From Hippea maritima DSM 10411 (GTDB lineage: Bacteria; Campylobacterota_A; Desulfurellia; Desulfurellales; Hippeaceae), in assembly GCF_000194135.1 (NCBI RefSeq), contig NC_015318.1, forward strand, positions 1,630,431-1,694,430: a stretch of DNA of 64,000 nucleotides, in the 5' to 3' direction. Each line of letters begins with the position of its first letter. Position 1 is the first letter of the stretch. The notes beneath the pieces were generated by a model. That model was given only the letters and a program-made list of their open reading frames with translations, was not told where the DNA came from and made no database searches. Position numbers and translations under genes: made by a program. This document shows positions 32,694-42,214 of the stretch, piece after piece.

Positions 32694-33801
32694 TAATAGC
32701 AGAAGAAAAAAGAAAGTAAAGTACTGGATATTCTCAATGGTTTTGTCCTATTCGAGGTACAGATACTATGAGCTTGTGGATAACCAAAGTATACCGACAT
32801 TCATAAACTGCCATATCAATGCATTTGAATATTTCTCTGGTGCACCAAAGGCTATAAAGATAGACAACCTAAAAAGCGGTGTATTGCATGTTAACTTCTA
32901 TGAGCCTGAAATTCAGCATGAATATGCAAGGATGCTTGAGTATTACAACTCCTCTGCTGTTGCCTGTAGGGTGAGAAAACCAAATGAGAAGGGCAAGGTA
33001 GAATCCAGCATAAAATACATAAAGAACAACTTTCTAAAAAGCATAAGAGCGGAAGGAATAGAAGACATAGACACAGTCAAAGAGAAGCTTTTATTCTGGC
33101 AGGACAACATCTGTAATGCAAAGCTACACGGCACAACAAGAAAAATACCGAAGGATGAGTTTCTCAATGTAGAAAAGGAAAAACTCAACAGATTGCCAGA
33201 TAGAAGATATGAGACCTACGATATTGCAAAAAGAACTGTAAACACCTACTCCCACATCTATTACAGGTACAACTACTACTCTGTGCCTGAAAAATACATA
33301 TCAGAAAAGCTCAATATTAGGTCAAATGGAAAGATAATGGAGATCTATGATTCATCGTTCAACTTAATAGCCACACATGAGCTTTCTCAATCAAAGGGTG
33401 AGTTCATAACAAAGGAAAGCCATAAACCCAAGATGAAGAAAAATCCCACAGATTCAGAATACACCACCATGACGCTTGATATAGGTGAAAGCGCCTACCT
33501 GTTCTATAAAAGGCTAAGAAAAGAGAAACCTGCCTCATATCACAGGGTAATGAGAGGTGTAATGTCTCTTTCAAAGGGATACCCCAAAGAGACAATGGAG
33601 CTTGCATTCAAAAGGGCAATTGATTTCAACTGCATAAGCTATTCCTCTTTAAAAAGCATACTGAAGAATGAGCTCTACAACATTCCCTACGACAAACCAG
33701 ACTCACCCATAGCCTTAGGTTTTTATAACCCACTAAGAGCTTACGATGAAATGACAGATATAAAAGCAGATATGAAAACAGACATTATGAGTGGTGAGTG
33801 A
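32677..33801 (+). CDS. istA: IS21 transposase IstA, catalytic part (copy 2)
   Basis: The 374-residue +1-frame continuation carries the second aspartate (KIDNLKSG) and the glutamate (KGKVESSIKY). It differs from copy 1 at two residues that I can see (NGKIMEI for NGNIMEI, SQSKGE for SQLKGE). It overlaps the N-terminal ORF by 17 bases and ends next to istB. Confidence 0.85.
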   Translation: MPVISNNSRRKKKVKYWIFSMVLSYSRYRYYELVDNQSIPTFINCHINAFEYFSGAPKAIKIDNLKSGVLHVNFYEPEIQHEYARMLEYYNSSAVACRVRKPNEKGKVESSIKYIKNNFLKSIRAEGIEDIDTVKEKLLFWQDNICNAKLHGTTRKIPKDEFLNVEKEKLNRLPDRRYETYDIAKRTVNTYSHIYYRYNYYSVPEKYISEKLNIRSNGKIMEIYDSSFNLIATHELSQSKGEFITKESHKPKMKKNPTDSEYTTMTLDIGESAYLFYKRLRKEKPASYHRVMRGVMSLSKGYPKETMELAFKRAIDFNCISYSSLKSILKNELYNIPYDKPDSPIALGFYNPLRAYDEMTDIKADMKTDIMSGE

Positions 33802-33802
33802 A

Positions 33803-34585
33803 ATGAAAGGGGTGGAAAATGTAAAAGATATGAAAAACATAGAAAGAAGACTAAAGGAGTTTAAACTCTCTGGCATTGCAAAGACACTTGAGGCAAGGAA
33901 CAGGTATGCCATTGATAATAATCTGACATACATAGACTTCTTAAAACTCCTATTAGAGGATGAATACATAAACAGGCAGAGCAACTCATTTAGAAAAAGA
34001 CTTACAAAATCAAAGCTTGACACAACAAAGACTTTAGATAGCTATGATTTCACATACCAACCAAAGCTAAACAAGAAAGAACTCTTAGACATTGCATCCT
34101 GCAGGTTCATAGAGGAGAAGAAAAACATCATATTCATGGGCAATCCTGGAGTTGGTAAAACCCACCTTGCAAATGCGATAGGATTAGAGGCCCTAAAACA
34201 GGGATATAAGGTCTTGTTCATCCATACCAACGATTTAATCCTAAAGCTCATATCTGCAAGGGGAGATGGAACCTACACCTCAATACTGAACCAGATTCTA
34301 TCATCTGACCTTCTGATAATAGATGAAGTAGGCTTTAAAAAGATCCCATCCAACTATGTGGATGAGTTCTTTGAGGTGATAAGGAGAAGATATGAAAAGG
34401 GTTCAATTATAATCACCACTAATAGACCATTTGAGGAGTGGGCTAATATATTTTCAGATGCCGTTTTGGCCTCTGCCATAGTTGATAGACTTGTCCATCA
34501 CTGCCATATATTCAAGATAACAGGTGAGAGCTATAGAATTAAACACCTAAAGGAGGCAAAAGATAATCAAAACAGTTTAAATTAA
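33803..34585 (+). CDS. istB: IS21 helper ATPase IstB (copy 2)
   Basis: The 260-residue product is identical in the given translation to the copy 1 protein. It has Walker A GNPGVGKTH and Walker B LLIIDEVGF. The gene starts one base after the istA stop, indicating coupled translation. It is intact. Confidence 0.92.
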   Translation: MKGVENVKDMKNIERRLKEFKLSGIAKTLEARNRYAIDNNLTYIDFLKLLLEDEYINRQSNSFRKRLTKSKLDTTKTLDSYDFTYQPKLNKKELLDIASCRFIEEKKNIIFMGNPGVGKTHLANAIGLEALKQGYKVLFIHTNDLILKLISARGDGTYTSILNQILSSDLLIIDEVGFKKIPSNYVDEFFEVIRRRYEKGSIIITTNRPFEEWANIFSDAVLASAIVDRLVHHCHIFKITGESYRIKHLKEAKDNQNSLN

Positions 34586-34646
34586 CAATCCAAGGGGTGG
34601 GGAATTTAAATGACCCAAAGGTGGGGAAATTTGGTTGACTTTAACA

Positions 34647-34653
34647 GTTTTTG
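34647..34653. repeat. 7-bp target duplication of IS21 copy 2, right
   Basis: GTTTTTG follows the TTTAACA right end and matches 32200-32206. Beyond it the interrupted IS1634-like transposase continues. Confidence 0.93.
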
Positions 34654-35528
34654 AGTATCTCTTTTGCCTGTTTTAGTTTCGATGGAACCCTTGAGATGAA
34701 AAGCATGTTGTTTTTCTTAAACTCTTCCATTGTTTTAGAACTAAAGAGGGCTGCATCGGCTATCACCTTTGTCTTTGTATTATTAGCATTCTTTAAAGAG
34801 TTAATATGCTCCTTTACTATATTGGCAAATGCCTGTGTATCTATTTTATTACCATCTGCAGGCTTCATCCATATGGGAATGCCTGCTTTGTGTTCTACTA
34901 TAAGATTTAAAACCACCTGATTGAGCTCTGGATGGTGGTCTCTGCTGTATCCCTGGGTGATAAAGACTGGGGTTGGCTCATACTCTTCTTCTTTTCCTCC
35001 TTTTCCCCATTTTCCTTCACTGTTATTTCCCTTTTCTTCTTTTCCATTTCTTTCTTTTACTTTTCCTTTTTCTTTTTCTTTTTCTTCTTTCGTCTTTTGG
35101 TTTGGATACTTACCGTCAAGATGAAAGCTTGCGCTGTCTAAGTGTATGGTAGAGGGTGTAAGGTTCAGTATTTTGAGTGCCCTGCTTGCTATCTTTTCAT
35201 ACAGTTCACTTACGCCGTATTCAAAGAGCTTATCTAATGTTCTACCAAGTGCATCATCGTTGAACCAAGGGAAGTCAACATCCCTTCCGAATAATCTCTT
35301 TAGTGGTTTGTCTTTGAAGAAGAGAGGAGTTAGGTAGAGTTGCTTGTTGACATAACCAAGACCGTTAAGGATCATTGCCTTTGTTGCTTCGCCATAGCTT
35401 AGGTTCTTTGATTTGCTTGATGATGGTATTTCATCATCTATGGTTTCTGCTATCTTTAGTTCGTCTATCATACCAGCTATTAGTCCTAAGTGATCCATGT
35501 TCTTGATAACTGCTTTTTGTTGTAACAT
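34654..35528 (-). pseudogene. IS1634-like transposase, N-terminal fragment
   Basis: Residues 1-292 or so of the transposase are present from the ATG at 35528, with LHLDSASFHLDG (first aspartate) and VIADAALFS (second). The IS21 insertion stops the frame: the ORF ends after KEILKNC inside the IS21 right end. It differs from the intact copy by S-to-P and T-to-A changes, shared with the copy at 54391. Confidence 0.9.
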
Positions 35529-35740
35529 TTAAATACCCCCTCTTTTTAGAGGGAGATGTAAGCATTTTCTGTTCCGTTTATTCTAAGACCCTTTTCATTC
35601 TTTTACTCTGTGCATTTGGGTTTGGTCAAATAAGATAGAGGTTTGAGTGCGGAAAGGGGGATGATAAAACCCTGCTACATTAAATCTTTTTTTCCTTGCC
35701 AATTTTATTCTTTCATAGTTTTAAAGATTATAATATTTCT

Positions 35741-35770
35741 CAGTAAAAAAGTAAAGTCCCGGCCCCGTCT
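35741..35770 (-). repeat. Short dispersed repeat of the GGGnCTTTACTTTT type
   Basis: On the minus strand this reads GACGGGGCCGGGACTTTACT and continues TTTTTACTG. Related sequence occurs twice on the plus strand at 60113-60135 and 60170-60193. The rest of 35663-35781 holds no gene. The repeat lies at the border between the IS nest and the polysaccharide island. Confidence 0.5.
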
Positions 35771-35781
35771 AACACTACTGT

Positions 35782-36296
35782 CTAACATGCAGCAAAATGA
35801 TATAAATCTTTAAAATCAGCTTTTTTATTTCCTATTAAAAAACTTTTCATTCCAGCTTTTTTCCAAATTCAATATCGGATAATGAATCTCCAACCATTAT
35901 AGAATTTCTAAAATCAATATCAGGAAAATCTTTTTTTGCTTGCAATGCCATACCTATTTTTGGTTTTCTACAATTACAAATTTCTTTTTTATAATCATGA
36001 GGGCAATAATAAATTTTATCAATTTTAATGTTTTCTTTGCTCAAAACAGATAACATATTTTTATGAATAACCTCTAAATCTTTTTCGGTCATTAGTTTTC
36101 TACCTATTCCCCTTTGATTTGTAACTATTATAATCCTATCAAATAAACTATTTAATATTTTCAAAGCTTCTATTACATTTGGTAAAAACTCAAACTGTTC
36201 CCAATTCCTTACATAATCATTTTCTATCTTTTTATTTATCACTCCATCTCTATCTAAAAATAAAGTTTTCACTAAAATACCTTTTTGCTTTTTCAT
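35782..36296 (-). pseudogene. Heptose bisphosphate phosphatase (GmhB-like), frameshifted
   Basis: This HAD phosphatase has TLFLDRDGVINKK with the nucleophile aspartate, IIVTNQRGIGR, and the zinc-loop cysteines CPHDYKKEICNCRKP typical of GmhB/HisB-like enzymes, then MVGDSLSDIEFG. The frame breaks at a six-A run on the coding strand (35857-35862). With seven A the protein would continue KKAGMKSFLIGNKKADFKDL to a TAG at 35782-35784. In the actual frame it ends early after GKKLE at 35847. It would remove the 7-phosphate of heptose 1,7-bisphosphate, following hddA. Slippage or a sequencing error are both possible. Confidence 0.8.
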
Positions 36297-36939
36297 AATC
36301 TTCTGGAATACCTATATCTATAAAATAACTATTAAAAACTTTTCCTTTTGCTTTTAAGTTTTGAAAATTATTCTCTAAAAACTCTTCAAAAGAAAACTTT
36401 TTTGGCAAATTAAAATCATCAAAAATTTCTCTTTTTAATAAATATATTCCTCCATTGATAAACCCCTGATTATAATATGACTTTTCTTTAAAATTTTGAA
36501 TATATCCATCTTCATCTATTTCAACAACTCCATACCTGTCAAAATCTTTCATTTCTTTTAATGCAATTTCTATTAAATTACTATCTAATTTCATTTTTGA
36601 CAAATCAACATCAAAAAAAGTATCCCCGTTTAAAACATAAACTTCATCATTCTTTGTCAACCTTAAAGAATCTTTTATAGCTCCGCCTGTGCCTAATTGT
36701 TCTTTTTCTATATTATAAACTAATTCAATATCTTTATATTTATCACCAAAATAATCTTTTATCACTTCCCATTTATACCCAACAGATAAAATAACTTTTT
36801 TTATATTTTGATTATTTAAAAACTCTAAAATATACTCTAAAAAAGGCTTATCATTTATAGGAGCCATAGGTTTTGGAACATCACTAACTACACTTCTAAG
36901 CCTTGTCCCAAGCCCCCCAGCTAAAACAATAGCTTCCAC
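36250..36939 (-). CDS. hddC: D-glycero-D-manno-heptose 1-phosphate guanylyltransferase-like
   Basis: The 229-residue nucleotidyltransferase begins EAIVLAGGLGTRLRSVVSD, the NTP-binding loop, and has EQLGTGGAIKDSL and LNGDTFFDVD with the metal-binding aspartates. Its size and the company of gmhA and hddA point to HddC, which makes GDP-D-glycero-alpha-D-manno-heptose. It follows gmhA with a 1-base overlap. Confidence 0.85.
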   Translation of the reverse strand: MEAIVLAGGLGTRLRSVVSDVPKPMAPINDKPFLEYILEFLNNQNIKKVILSVGYKWEVIKDYFGDKYKDIELVYNIEKEQLGTGGAIKDSLRLTKNDEVYVLNGDTFFDVDLSKMKLDSNLIEIALKEMKDFDRYGVVEIDEDGYIQNFKEKSYYNQGFINGGIYLLKREIFDDFNLPKKFSFEEFLENNFQNLKAKGKVFNSYFIDIGIPEDYEKAKRYFSENFIFR

Positions 36940-37523
36940 TAAAATCCTTTACCAAAAATAGCTTCTTCTATAACTGAGCATAAAATATGGCCTATTAATA
37001 TATGAGCTTCTTGAATTCTTGGAGTTTCTCTTGATGGCACACATATACAATAATCACATAAGTTTTTCATCTTTCCTCCACTTTCACCTGTTAAGCCAAT
37101 TGTAATAAGCCCTTTTTCTTTTGCTGTTTTTAATCCTTCTATAATATTTTTTGAGTTTCCGCTTGTAGAAATCCCTAAAAATACATCTCCTTTAACTCCA
37201 TTTGCTTCAATTTGTCTTGAAAAAAGATATTCATATCCGTAATCATTTCCAATAGCCGTAATAATGCTTGTATCAGTTGTAAGAGCTATTGCTGGAAGAG
37301 CTGGTCTATCGAAATAAAATTTACTAACCAATTCTCCTGCAATATGTTGAGCATCAGCAGCACTTCCTCCATTACCTGCAATTAACAGCTTATTTCCCTT
37401 TTTATAAGTCTCTATTAACAAATTACCAATTTCTAATATCTCATCGATTAATTTTTCATTATCTAACATATTTTTTTTTACTTCATAAGACTTTTTTATT
37501 TGATTTTTTACAAAATTTTTCAT
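36939..37523 (-). CDS. gmhA: Sedoheptulose 7-phosphate isomerase
   Basis: GmhA makes D-glycero-D-manno-heptose 7-phosphate, the first step of heptose synthesis. The 194 residues hold the SIS domain with LLIAGNGGSAADAQHIAGE, TDTSIITAIGNDYGYE, GISTSGNSKNIIEGL and the C-terminal RIQEAHILIGHILC histidine. The start at 37523 has a good AAAGGAGAGAG ribosome binding site. Confidence 0.95.
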   Translation of the reverse strand: MKNFVKNQIKKSYEVKKNMLDNEKLIDEILEIGNLLIETYKKGNKLLIAGNGGSAADAQHIAGELVSKFYFDRPALPAIALTTDTSIITAIGNDYGYEYLFSRQIEANGVKGDVFLGISTSGNSKNIIEGLKTAKEKGLITIGLTGESGGKMKNLCDYCICVPSRETPRIQEAHILIGHILCSVIEEAIFGKGF

Positions 37524-37538
37524 TCTCTCTCCTTTTTA

Positions 37539-37574
37539 ATTCAAAATTTATAATTTAAAATTTATAATTAATTT
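37539..37574. repeat. Degenerate heptanucleotide repeat
   Basis: The 36-base tract between gmhA and hddA reads as AAAATTT ATAATTT AAAATTT ATAATTA with edges, a period of seven. It is noncoding. Confidence 0.6.
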
Positions 37575-38589
37575 ATACTTTCCATCCTTTTGTTCCTTCT
37601 TTTGTAAAATGAAAATTATAAACTTGACCGCCTTGTTTGTTAAGCAAATTAATTAGATGATATTTTTTAGTTGGATCTACCATAAAAAACATAAATCCAC
37701 CACCACCTGCACCACTTACTTTACCACTATACGCACCATTTTCCATTGCAAGATTATAAACTCTATCTATTTCACTATTTGAAATAGCTGAGCTTACTCT
37801 TTTTTTTGCTTCCCAAGACTTTCCTAAAATTTTAGCAAAATTTTTAATATCACCTTTTAATAAATACTCTTTCATCCTCACGGCATCTTCTTTTACTTCA
37901 TGCATAGCTTCAAGGGATTTTTCTTTTTTTAAGACACTTTCTTTTTCTTTTTCAATAACACTTGCGCTTCTTTGTATGCCTGTGAAATAAAGAATCATAC
38001 TCTCTTGCATTTCATCAATTATCCAATTTTTTATTCTCAAAGGATTAACGATTACCCTTTTATCTCCATAAAACTCCATAAAATTAAACCCTCCAAAAGT
38101 AGCAGCATACTGATCCTGTGCTCCTCCAACTATTCCGATATCTTCTCTTTCTATCTCATATGCTAACCTAGCTATATCATACTCTCCTAATGGTAAATGT
38201 AACCATTCTACAAAAGCCTTTATAATAGCCACTACTAATGTAGAACTACCTCCAAGCCCACTACCACTTGGAACATCTGAATATGTAGTAAGTTTAAAAG
38301 AGAGTGGTTTTTTAAAGAAATTTTTTACAATTCTATTATAAATTCCTTTATATAAATCCATTTCCCCATCTAATTCTAAAAACTCTTTGCTATCAATTTC
38401 TAAATATTCATTATTATCAAGAGAATGAAAAATAATTTTTCCATTGTTTAACTCTTCTAATGTAGTATGAGCATACAATGAAATTGTAGTATTCAATACA
38501 TATCCAACATATTTGCTTGCATATACATCTAAATCAGTTCCTCCACCTGCAAGACCTAGTCTAAGTGGTGCTTTACTTCTTACTATCAT
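37573..38589 (-). CDS. hddA: D-glycero-alpha-D-manno-heptose 7-phosphate kinase
   Basis: The 338-residue GHMP kinase has [20 protein letters not shown] at the N-terminus, the ATP loop [16 protein letters not shown] and the C-terminal [16 protein letters not shown]. HddA phosphorylates heptose 7-phosphate at C1 in the GDP-heptose pathway. Neighbours gmhA and hddC support this over other GHMP kinases. It overlaps the upstream glycosyltransferase by 17 bases. Confidence 0.92.
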   Translation of the reverse strand: MIVRSKAPLRLGLAGGGTDLDVYASKYVGYVLNTTISLYAHTTLEELNNGKIIFHSLDNNEYLEIDSKEFLELDGEMDLYKGIYNRIVKNFFKKPLSFKLTTYSDVPSGSGLGGSSTLVVAIIKAFVEWLHLPLGEYDIARLAYEIEREDIGIVGGAQDQYAATFGGFNFMEFYGDKRVIVNPLRIKNWIIDEMQESMILYFTGIQRSASVIEKEKESVLKKEKSLEAMHEVKEDAVRMKEYLLKGDIKNFAKILGKSWEAKKRVSSAISNSEIDRVYNLAMENGAYSGKVSGAGGGGFMFFMVDPTKKYHLINLLNKQGGQVYNFHFTKEGTKGWKV

Positions 38590-39748
38590 TCAACAACCTT
38601 TCAATCTCATTAGTATAAACATTACCATATATAGTCCAAGTAAAATTATTTCTTATAAACTCTCGTGCATTACTTTTTAAATATTCATACTTTACTTTAT
38701 TTTTTTGAATATCGTTTATTGTATTTGCAATTTCATCAGGTTCATCACTAACTAAAAATTCTTTTTTATGATTTGCACCTATAGGGTTAGCTGCTAAGGA
38801 ACTAACTACATTGATAGTCCCAAGAGCCATTGACTCAAGTATCTTGTTTTGAATTCCTGCTCCTGTTTGCATAGGAGCAACTACACACAAAGAAGATTTT
38901 AATATTTCATATGGATCTTCCACAAAACCAGTAACCTCAATATTTTTATATTTATTTGTTAAGTTCAAAATTTGTTTAGTAGGCTTTGCCCCCACAATAA
39001 TAAATTTAATATTTTTATTTAATTTATTAAATACATTTTCAACAAACCATAAAACAGCATCTATATTAGGTTGATAATCCATTTTTCCAAAAAAAGCCAC
39101 ATAATCTTTATATTTGTCATTTATTTTTTCATATTCCAATAAATCTTCATTTACCCCATGAGGTAGAAATTTTATTTTGTCATTATTAAAATATTTTATT
39201 TCTTCTTTATTAAACATAAAAGTAGAGTCAAATATATTTATCATTTTTTTTTCGTAATTTAATAATCTATCCGCTTCAATTGAATAAACTAATTTCCATA
39301 ATGGTGACTTTACTTTTTTTATAGATTTTTTATAATTTTGACCAATACTATCAGCCATATCAAATATTTTAGGTTTATTTAAATTTATGACATATTTTGT
39401 TGTTCTTACTAATGTTGAAATAATCAAATCTTTATCTTTAGCCACATTATTTATATAGTTTTGAACATCTTTAAAATAATAATAATTAACTTGTAATGGC
39501 TCTTTATTAAATAAACTCTTTGAAAGAGAAAAAAATAACTCTAATTTATTTTTTTGAAATACTTTATATGTAGTTGTATATTTTTTCAAAAATTCTTTTG
39601 ATTTATCACCTAGTTTTTCACTTGTAATAGTTACTAAATGCACTTCATATCGTTTTGAAAGTATTTTTATAAGATTATAATTTTTAAGTTTATCTCCACC
39701 TATTGGTGGGTATGGCAATCTACTGGTTATTAATAAAATTTTTTTCAT
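38573..39748 (-). CDS. Glycosyltransferase, GT4/GT1-like
   Basis: The roughly 391-residue protein begins [21 protein letters not shown], as in GT-B sugar transferases with an N-terminal glycine-rich loop. Its C-terminal half has [20 protein letters not shown] and [19 protein letters not shown], where the donor-binding glutamate lies. The start is ATG 39748; a longer form would begin inside the polymerase gene. The sugar and acceptor cannot be read from sequence. It belongs to the polysaccharide operon. Confidence 0.8.
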   Translation of the reverse strand: MKKILLITSRLPYPPIGGDKLKNYNLIKILSKRYEVHLVTITSEKLGDKSKEFLKKYTTTYKVFQKNKLELFFSLSKSLFNKEPLQVNYYYFKDVQNYINNVAKDKDLIISTLVRTTKYVINLNKPKIFDMADSIGQNYKKSIKKVKSPLWKLVYSIEADRLLNYEKKMINIFDSTFMFNKEEIKYFNNDKIKFLPHGVNEDLLEYEKINDKYKDYVAFFGKMDYQPNIDAVLWFVENVFNKLNKNIKFIIVGAKPTKQILNLTNKYKNIEVTGFVEDPYEILKSSLCVVAPMQTGAGIQNKILESMALGTINVVSSLAANPIGANHKKEFLVSDEPDEIANTINDIQKNKVKYEYLKSNAREFIRNNFTWTIYGNVYTNEIERLLNDSKK

Positions 39749-41045
39749 TGTTTCCCTTTGTATAAAATGCACTATTTAAAGCAAATGCAAACCAAAATGG
39801 CAAATATGCGAATGAACCAAATTGTATAACTGATGCAAAAGCAAATGCTAAATTATATATGAAATATAACTTGAACTTTGGATTAATTTTTATATTATAT
39901 TTTAAATATTTTATCTGCTGTTTAAAAAATAAAAATAGAAGTCCTATACCAATAATTCCAGTTTCTGAAAATATCTTTGCATATAAACTTTTTGGATCTG
40001 CACTAACGGTAGCAATATCTCCTACAACTTCATTAAATTTTGAATAATCCACTGGTATTAAATTTATATAGTGATTAAAATATTGAGCATATCCACCCAG
40101 CCCTACTCCAAATGGATGATCCACAAAAATTTCAAATCCTATGTATGGATAAATTACGCGAATGAATGTTGAACCATCTAAAGATAATAATTCCCATAAT
40201 GAAGTTGCGTCTAAGAATTTATATATTCTATTAATTGCATATCCTGTATTGGTAGATAAAATGATATTTATTAAAATACTCAATATAACAATAGAAATCA
40301 CCAGAATAAAATAATATTTTAATTTATATCTGAAAGTAATAAGTTTTTTAAAAATATGAAAAAAATCATAAGATAAATATAGCATAAAAGCTGTTGCAAC
40401 TATAGCAAATCCTTCTAATGAAAAAATCATTACAAATAATAAAAGCAATACATAAAATGATTTATTAAAATATCCATTTTTACAATAGTAATATAAATAG
40501 ATGGGAATTGAAAAAATGATTATTTTAGAAGCCCACGACCCCTCACTTGATATCAATTGAATACGACTACTAACTTTTCCAGAAAATACTATACCAATAA
40601 TATCTTTTAGTGAATGTGGTAATAATCCTTTCATTGATAAAATTTCTACAAAACCAATAACTGCAATGAGTATATATAATACAAAAAATTTATCAAATAC
40701 TTTTTCTATATTATTTTTTATAAAAAAATATCTAATAGCAATGTATGAAAATATACCCAGAAAAACAGGTGCAATATATCTTAATGATAAGAAGATGTTA
40801 TCTAACAATAAAACGGACTGAATACTTACAAAAACTAAAAATAAAAGTAAATAAAAAATATCTTTAGAGATTTTTAATCTTATAAGATATTTTAAAGTAA
40901 TTAAAAAAGAAAAAGGTACTAAAAAAAATATACTTATAGGTCTATAATCTGATGGCATTACAGGTAAACTCATAAACGGAACCAACAATAATCCGAATAA
41001 TAAAATAACATTTAAACTATTAGATTTTTTTAATATTTCATTCAT
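39720..41045 (-). CDS. O-antigen ligase/polymerase-like membrane protein (Wzy candidate)
   Basis: The 441-residue protein has about 10-12 hydrophobic segments and a large periplasmic loop between about residues 270 and 350 (NTGYAINRIYKFLD... PFGVGLGGYAQYF). HPFGVGLGGY is typical of the Wzy_C/O-antigen ligase family. As the only such protein in a locus with a flippase, it is the best candidate for the repeat-unit polymerase. It overlaps flanking glycosyltransferase genes by 4-29 bases. Confidence 0.8.
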   Translation of the reverse strand: MNEILKKSNSLNVILLFGLLLVPFMSLPVMPSDYRPISIFFLVPFSFLITLKYLIRLKISKDIFYLLLFLVFVSIQSVLLLDNIFLSLRYIAPVFLGIFSYIAIRYFFIKNNIEKVFDKFFVLYILIAVIGFVEILSMKGLLPHSLKDIIGIVFSGKVSSRIQLISSEGSWASKIIIFSIPIYLYYYCKNGYFNKSFYVLLLLFVMIFSLEGFAIVATAFMLYLSYDFFHIFKKLITFRYKLKYYFILVISIVILSILINIILSTNTGYAINRIYKFLDATSLWELLSLDGSTFIRVIYPYIGFEIFVDHPFGVGLGGYAQYFNHYINLIPVDYSKFNEVVGDIATVSADPKSLYAKIFSETGIIGIGLLFLFFKQQIKYLKYNIKINPKFKLYFIYNLAFAFASVIQFGSFAYLPFWFAFALNSAFYTKGNNEKNFINNQ

Positions 41046-42214
41046 AAAAGCTCTTTATATACTCCAATATATTCTTCTACAATATTCTCAACGAGTAAAC
41101 TTTTTGCTTTTTTGATACACTCATCTTGCATTTTTACAATTTCTGATGGGTTGTCTATAAAAAAGTTCATTTTATCAATGAGTTCATCTTGATTTTTAAA
41201 TAAAAAACCAGTCTTGTTTTCATCAATAGCTTCAATATTACCACCTTTATATGAAGCAATAACTGGTACTTTATACGAAAAAGCTTCTATTATAGATCTT
41301 GCAAATGGCTCAAACCAAAGTGTTGGATGAATTAAAACATCAATTTTCTTAAAAAAATCTTCAGGCTTTACAAAACCAATAAACTCCACTCTCTCATCAT
41401 TGTATTTTTGTTTTAATTTTTCTATGTATCCATTGTAGTGCTCTTTACCAGCTAAAATTAATCGTATATTTGGATTATCAATTTTTTGAAAATTTTCAAG
41501 CAGTAACTCTACCCCTTTAATGGATGATATTAATCCAAAATAACCAAAAATAACATTTTTATTATTTTGCTTCTCAAATTCTAGATCAATTTTTAATATA
41601 GGGTTATATATGTATGTTTTAATTTTAGCATTTTTAAAATAACCATGTTCTAAATGCTTATCGAGTATAAATTTACTTACACCTGTAACAGCATCTACTT
41701 TTTGAGATACTACTTTTTTATTATATGTATAAATTTTACATTCAAGACATTGTTTTTCACAAGATTGTCCATTTTTTAGCATTTTTGAAGTGGCACAAAT
41801 AGAATAATAGTCTCGTATTGTATGTACTAAAGGAAAGTTTAATTTTTTTATTATACTCCAAAGACTTACAGAAAATCCACCTATATTATTTGTATGACAA
41901 ATATCTGGCTTTTCTTTTTGCAATATTTTTTCTATTTTATTAAAGGTAAATACATTGTAGTAATCTATAGCTCTCCATATACTTCTTTTTAGACTATTTT
42001 GACTATTTGCATCATAACGCCAAAATATATTTGGAATATGAACATAATAAACTTTTACACCATTGATAATATTTTCTTCATCTTTTTTACCCGTAGAAAC
42101 CACTACAACATCAAAACCTTTTTTTACCAGTTGTTCTGCTAAAAGTTGAGTTGATTTTTCTGCACCCCCCATAATATATGGCGTATAAAGAGTATTAAAA
42201 AGTGCTATTTTCAT
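41042..42214 (-). CDS. Glycosyltransferase, GT4-like
   Basis: The 390-residue GT-B enzyme starts KIALFNTLYTPYIMGGAEKS, with the glycine-rich acceptor loop. It has VIFGYFGLISSIKGVELLLE and HPTLWFEPFARSIIEAFSYK, the EX7E-type donor motif of family 4. A CEKQCLECKIYTYNKK cysteine cluster at about residues 150-165 is found in some GT4 members. The specific linkage is unknown. The start overlaps the GT2 gene stop by 4 bases. Confidence 0.85.
   Translation of the reverse strand: MKIALFNTLYTPYIMGGAEKSTQLLAEQLVKKGFDVVVVSTGKKDEENIINGVKVYYVHIPNIFWRYDANSQNSLKRSIWRAIDYYNVFTFNKIEKILQKEKPDICHTNNIGGFSVSLWSIIKKLNFPLVHTIRDYYSICATSKMLKNGQSCEKQCLECKIYTYNKKVVSQKVDAVTGVSKFILDKHLEHGYFKNAKIKTYIYNPILKIDLEFEKQNNKNVIFGYFGLISSIKGVELLLENFQKIDNPNIRLILAGKEHYNGYIEKLKQKYNDERVEFIGFVKPEDFFKKIDVLIHPTLWFEPFARSIIEAFSYKVPVIASYKGGNIEAIDENKTGFLFKNQDELIDKMNFFIDNPSEIVKMQDECIKKAKSLLVENIVEEYIGVYKELL

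Larger units (their letters stand above)
32207..34646 (+). mobile_element. IS21-family element, copy 2 (complete, clean insertion)
   Basis: The element has the same 2440 bases, ends and gene order as copy 1, and differs at only a few positions. Unlike copy 1 it is flanked by a 7-bp duplication, so it moved as a unit into an IS1634-like element. This shows that the element type, including its split istA, was transposition-competent, in cis or in trans. Confidence 0.95.
31892..35662 (-). mobile_element. IS1634-like element, truncated and split by an IS21 insertion
   Basis: In leftward orientation, the element's left end (ATCCCCCTTTCCGCAC) lies at about 35647-35662, and its transposase runs leftward. 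The IS21 copy at 32207-34646 interrupts it, and the second-type IS21 element cuts it off at 31891. Joining 34653 to 32199 restores the sequence of the intact copy at 9321. One of the GTTTTTG repeats is then removed. Confidence 0.9.
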
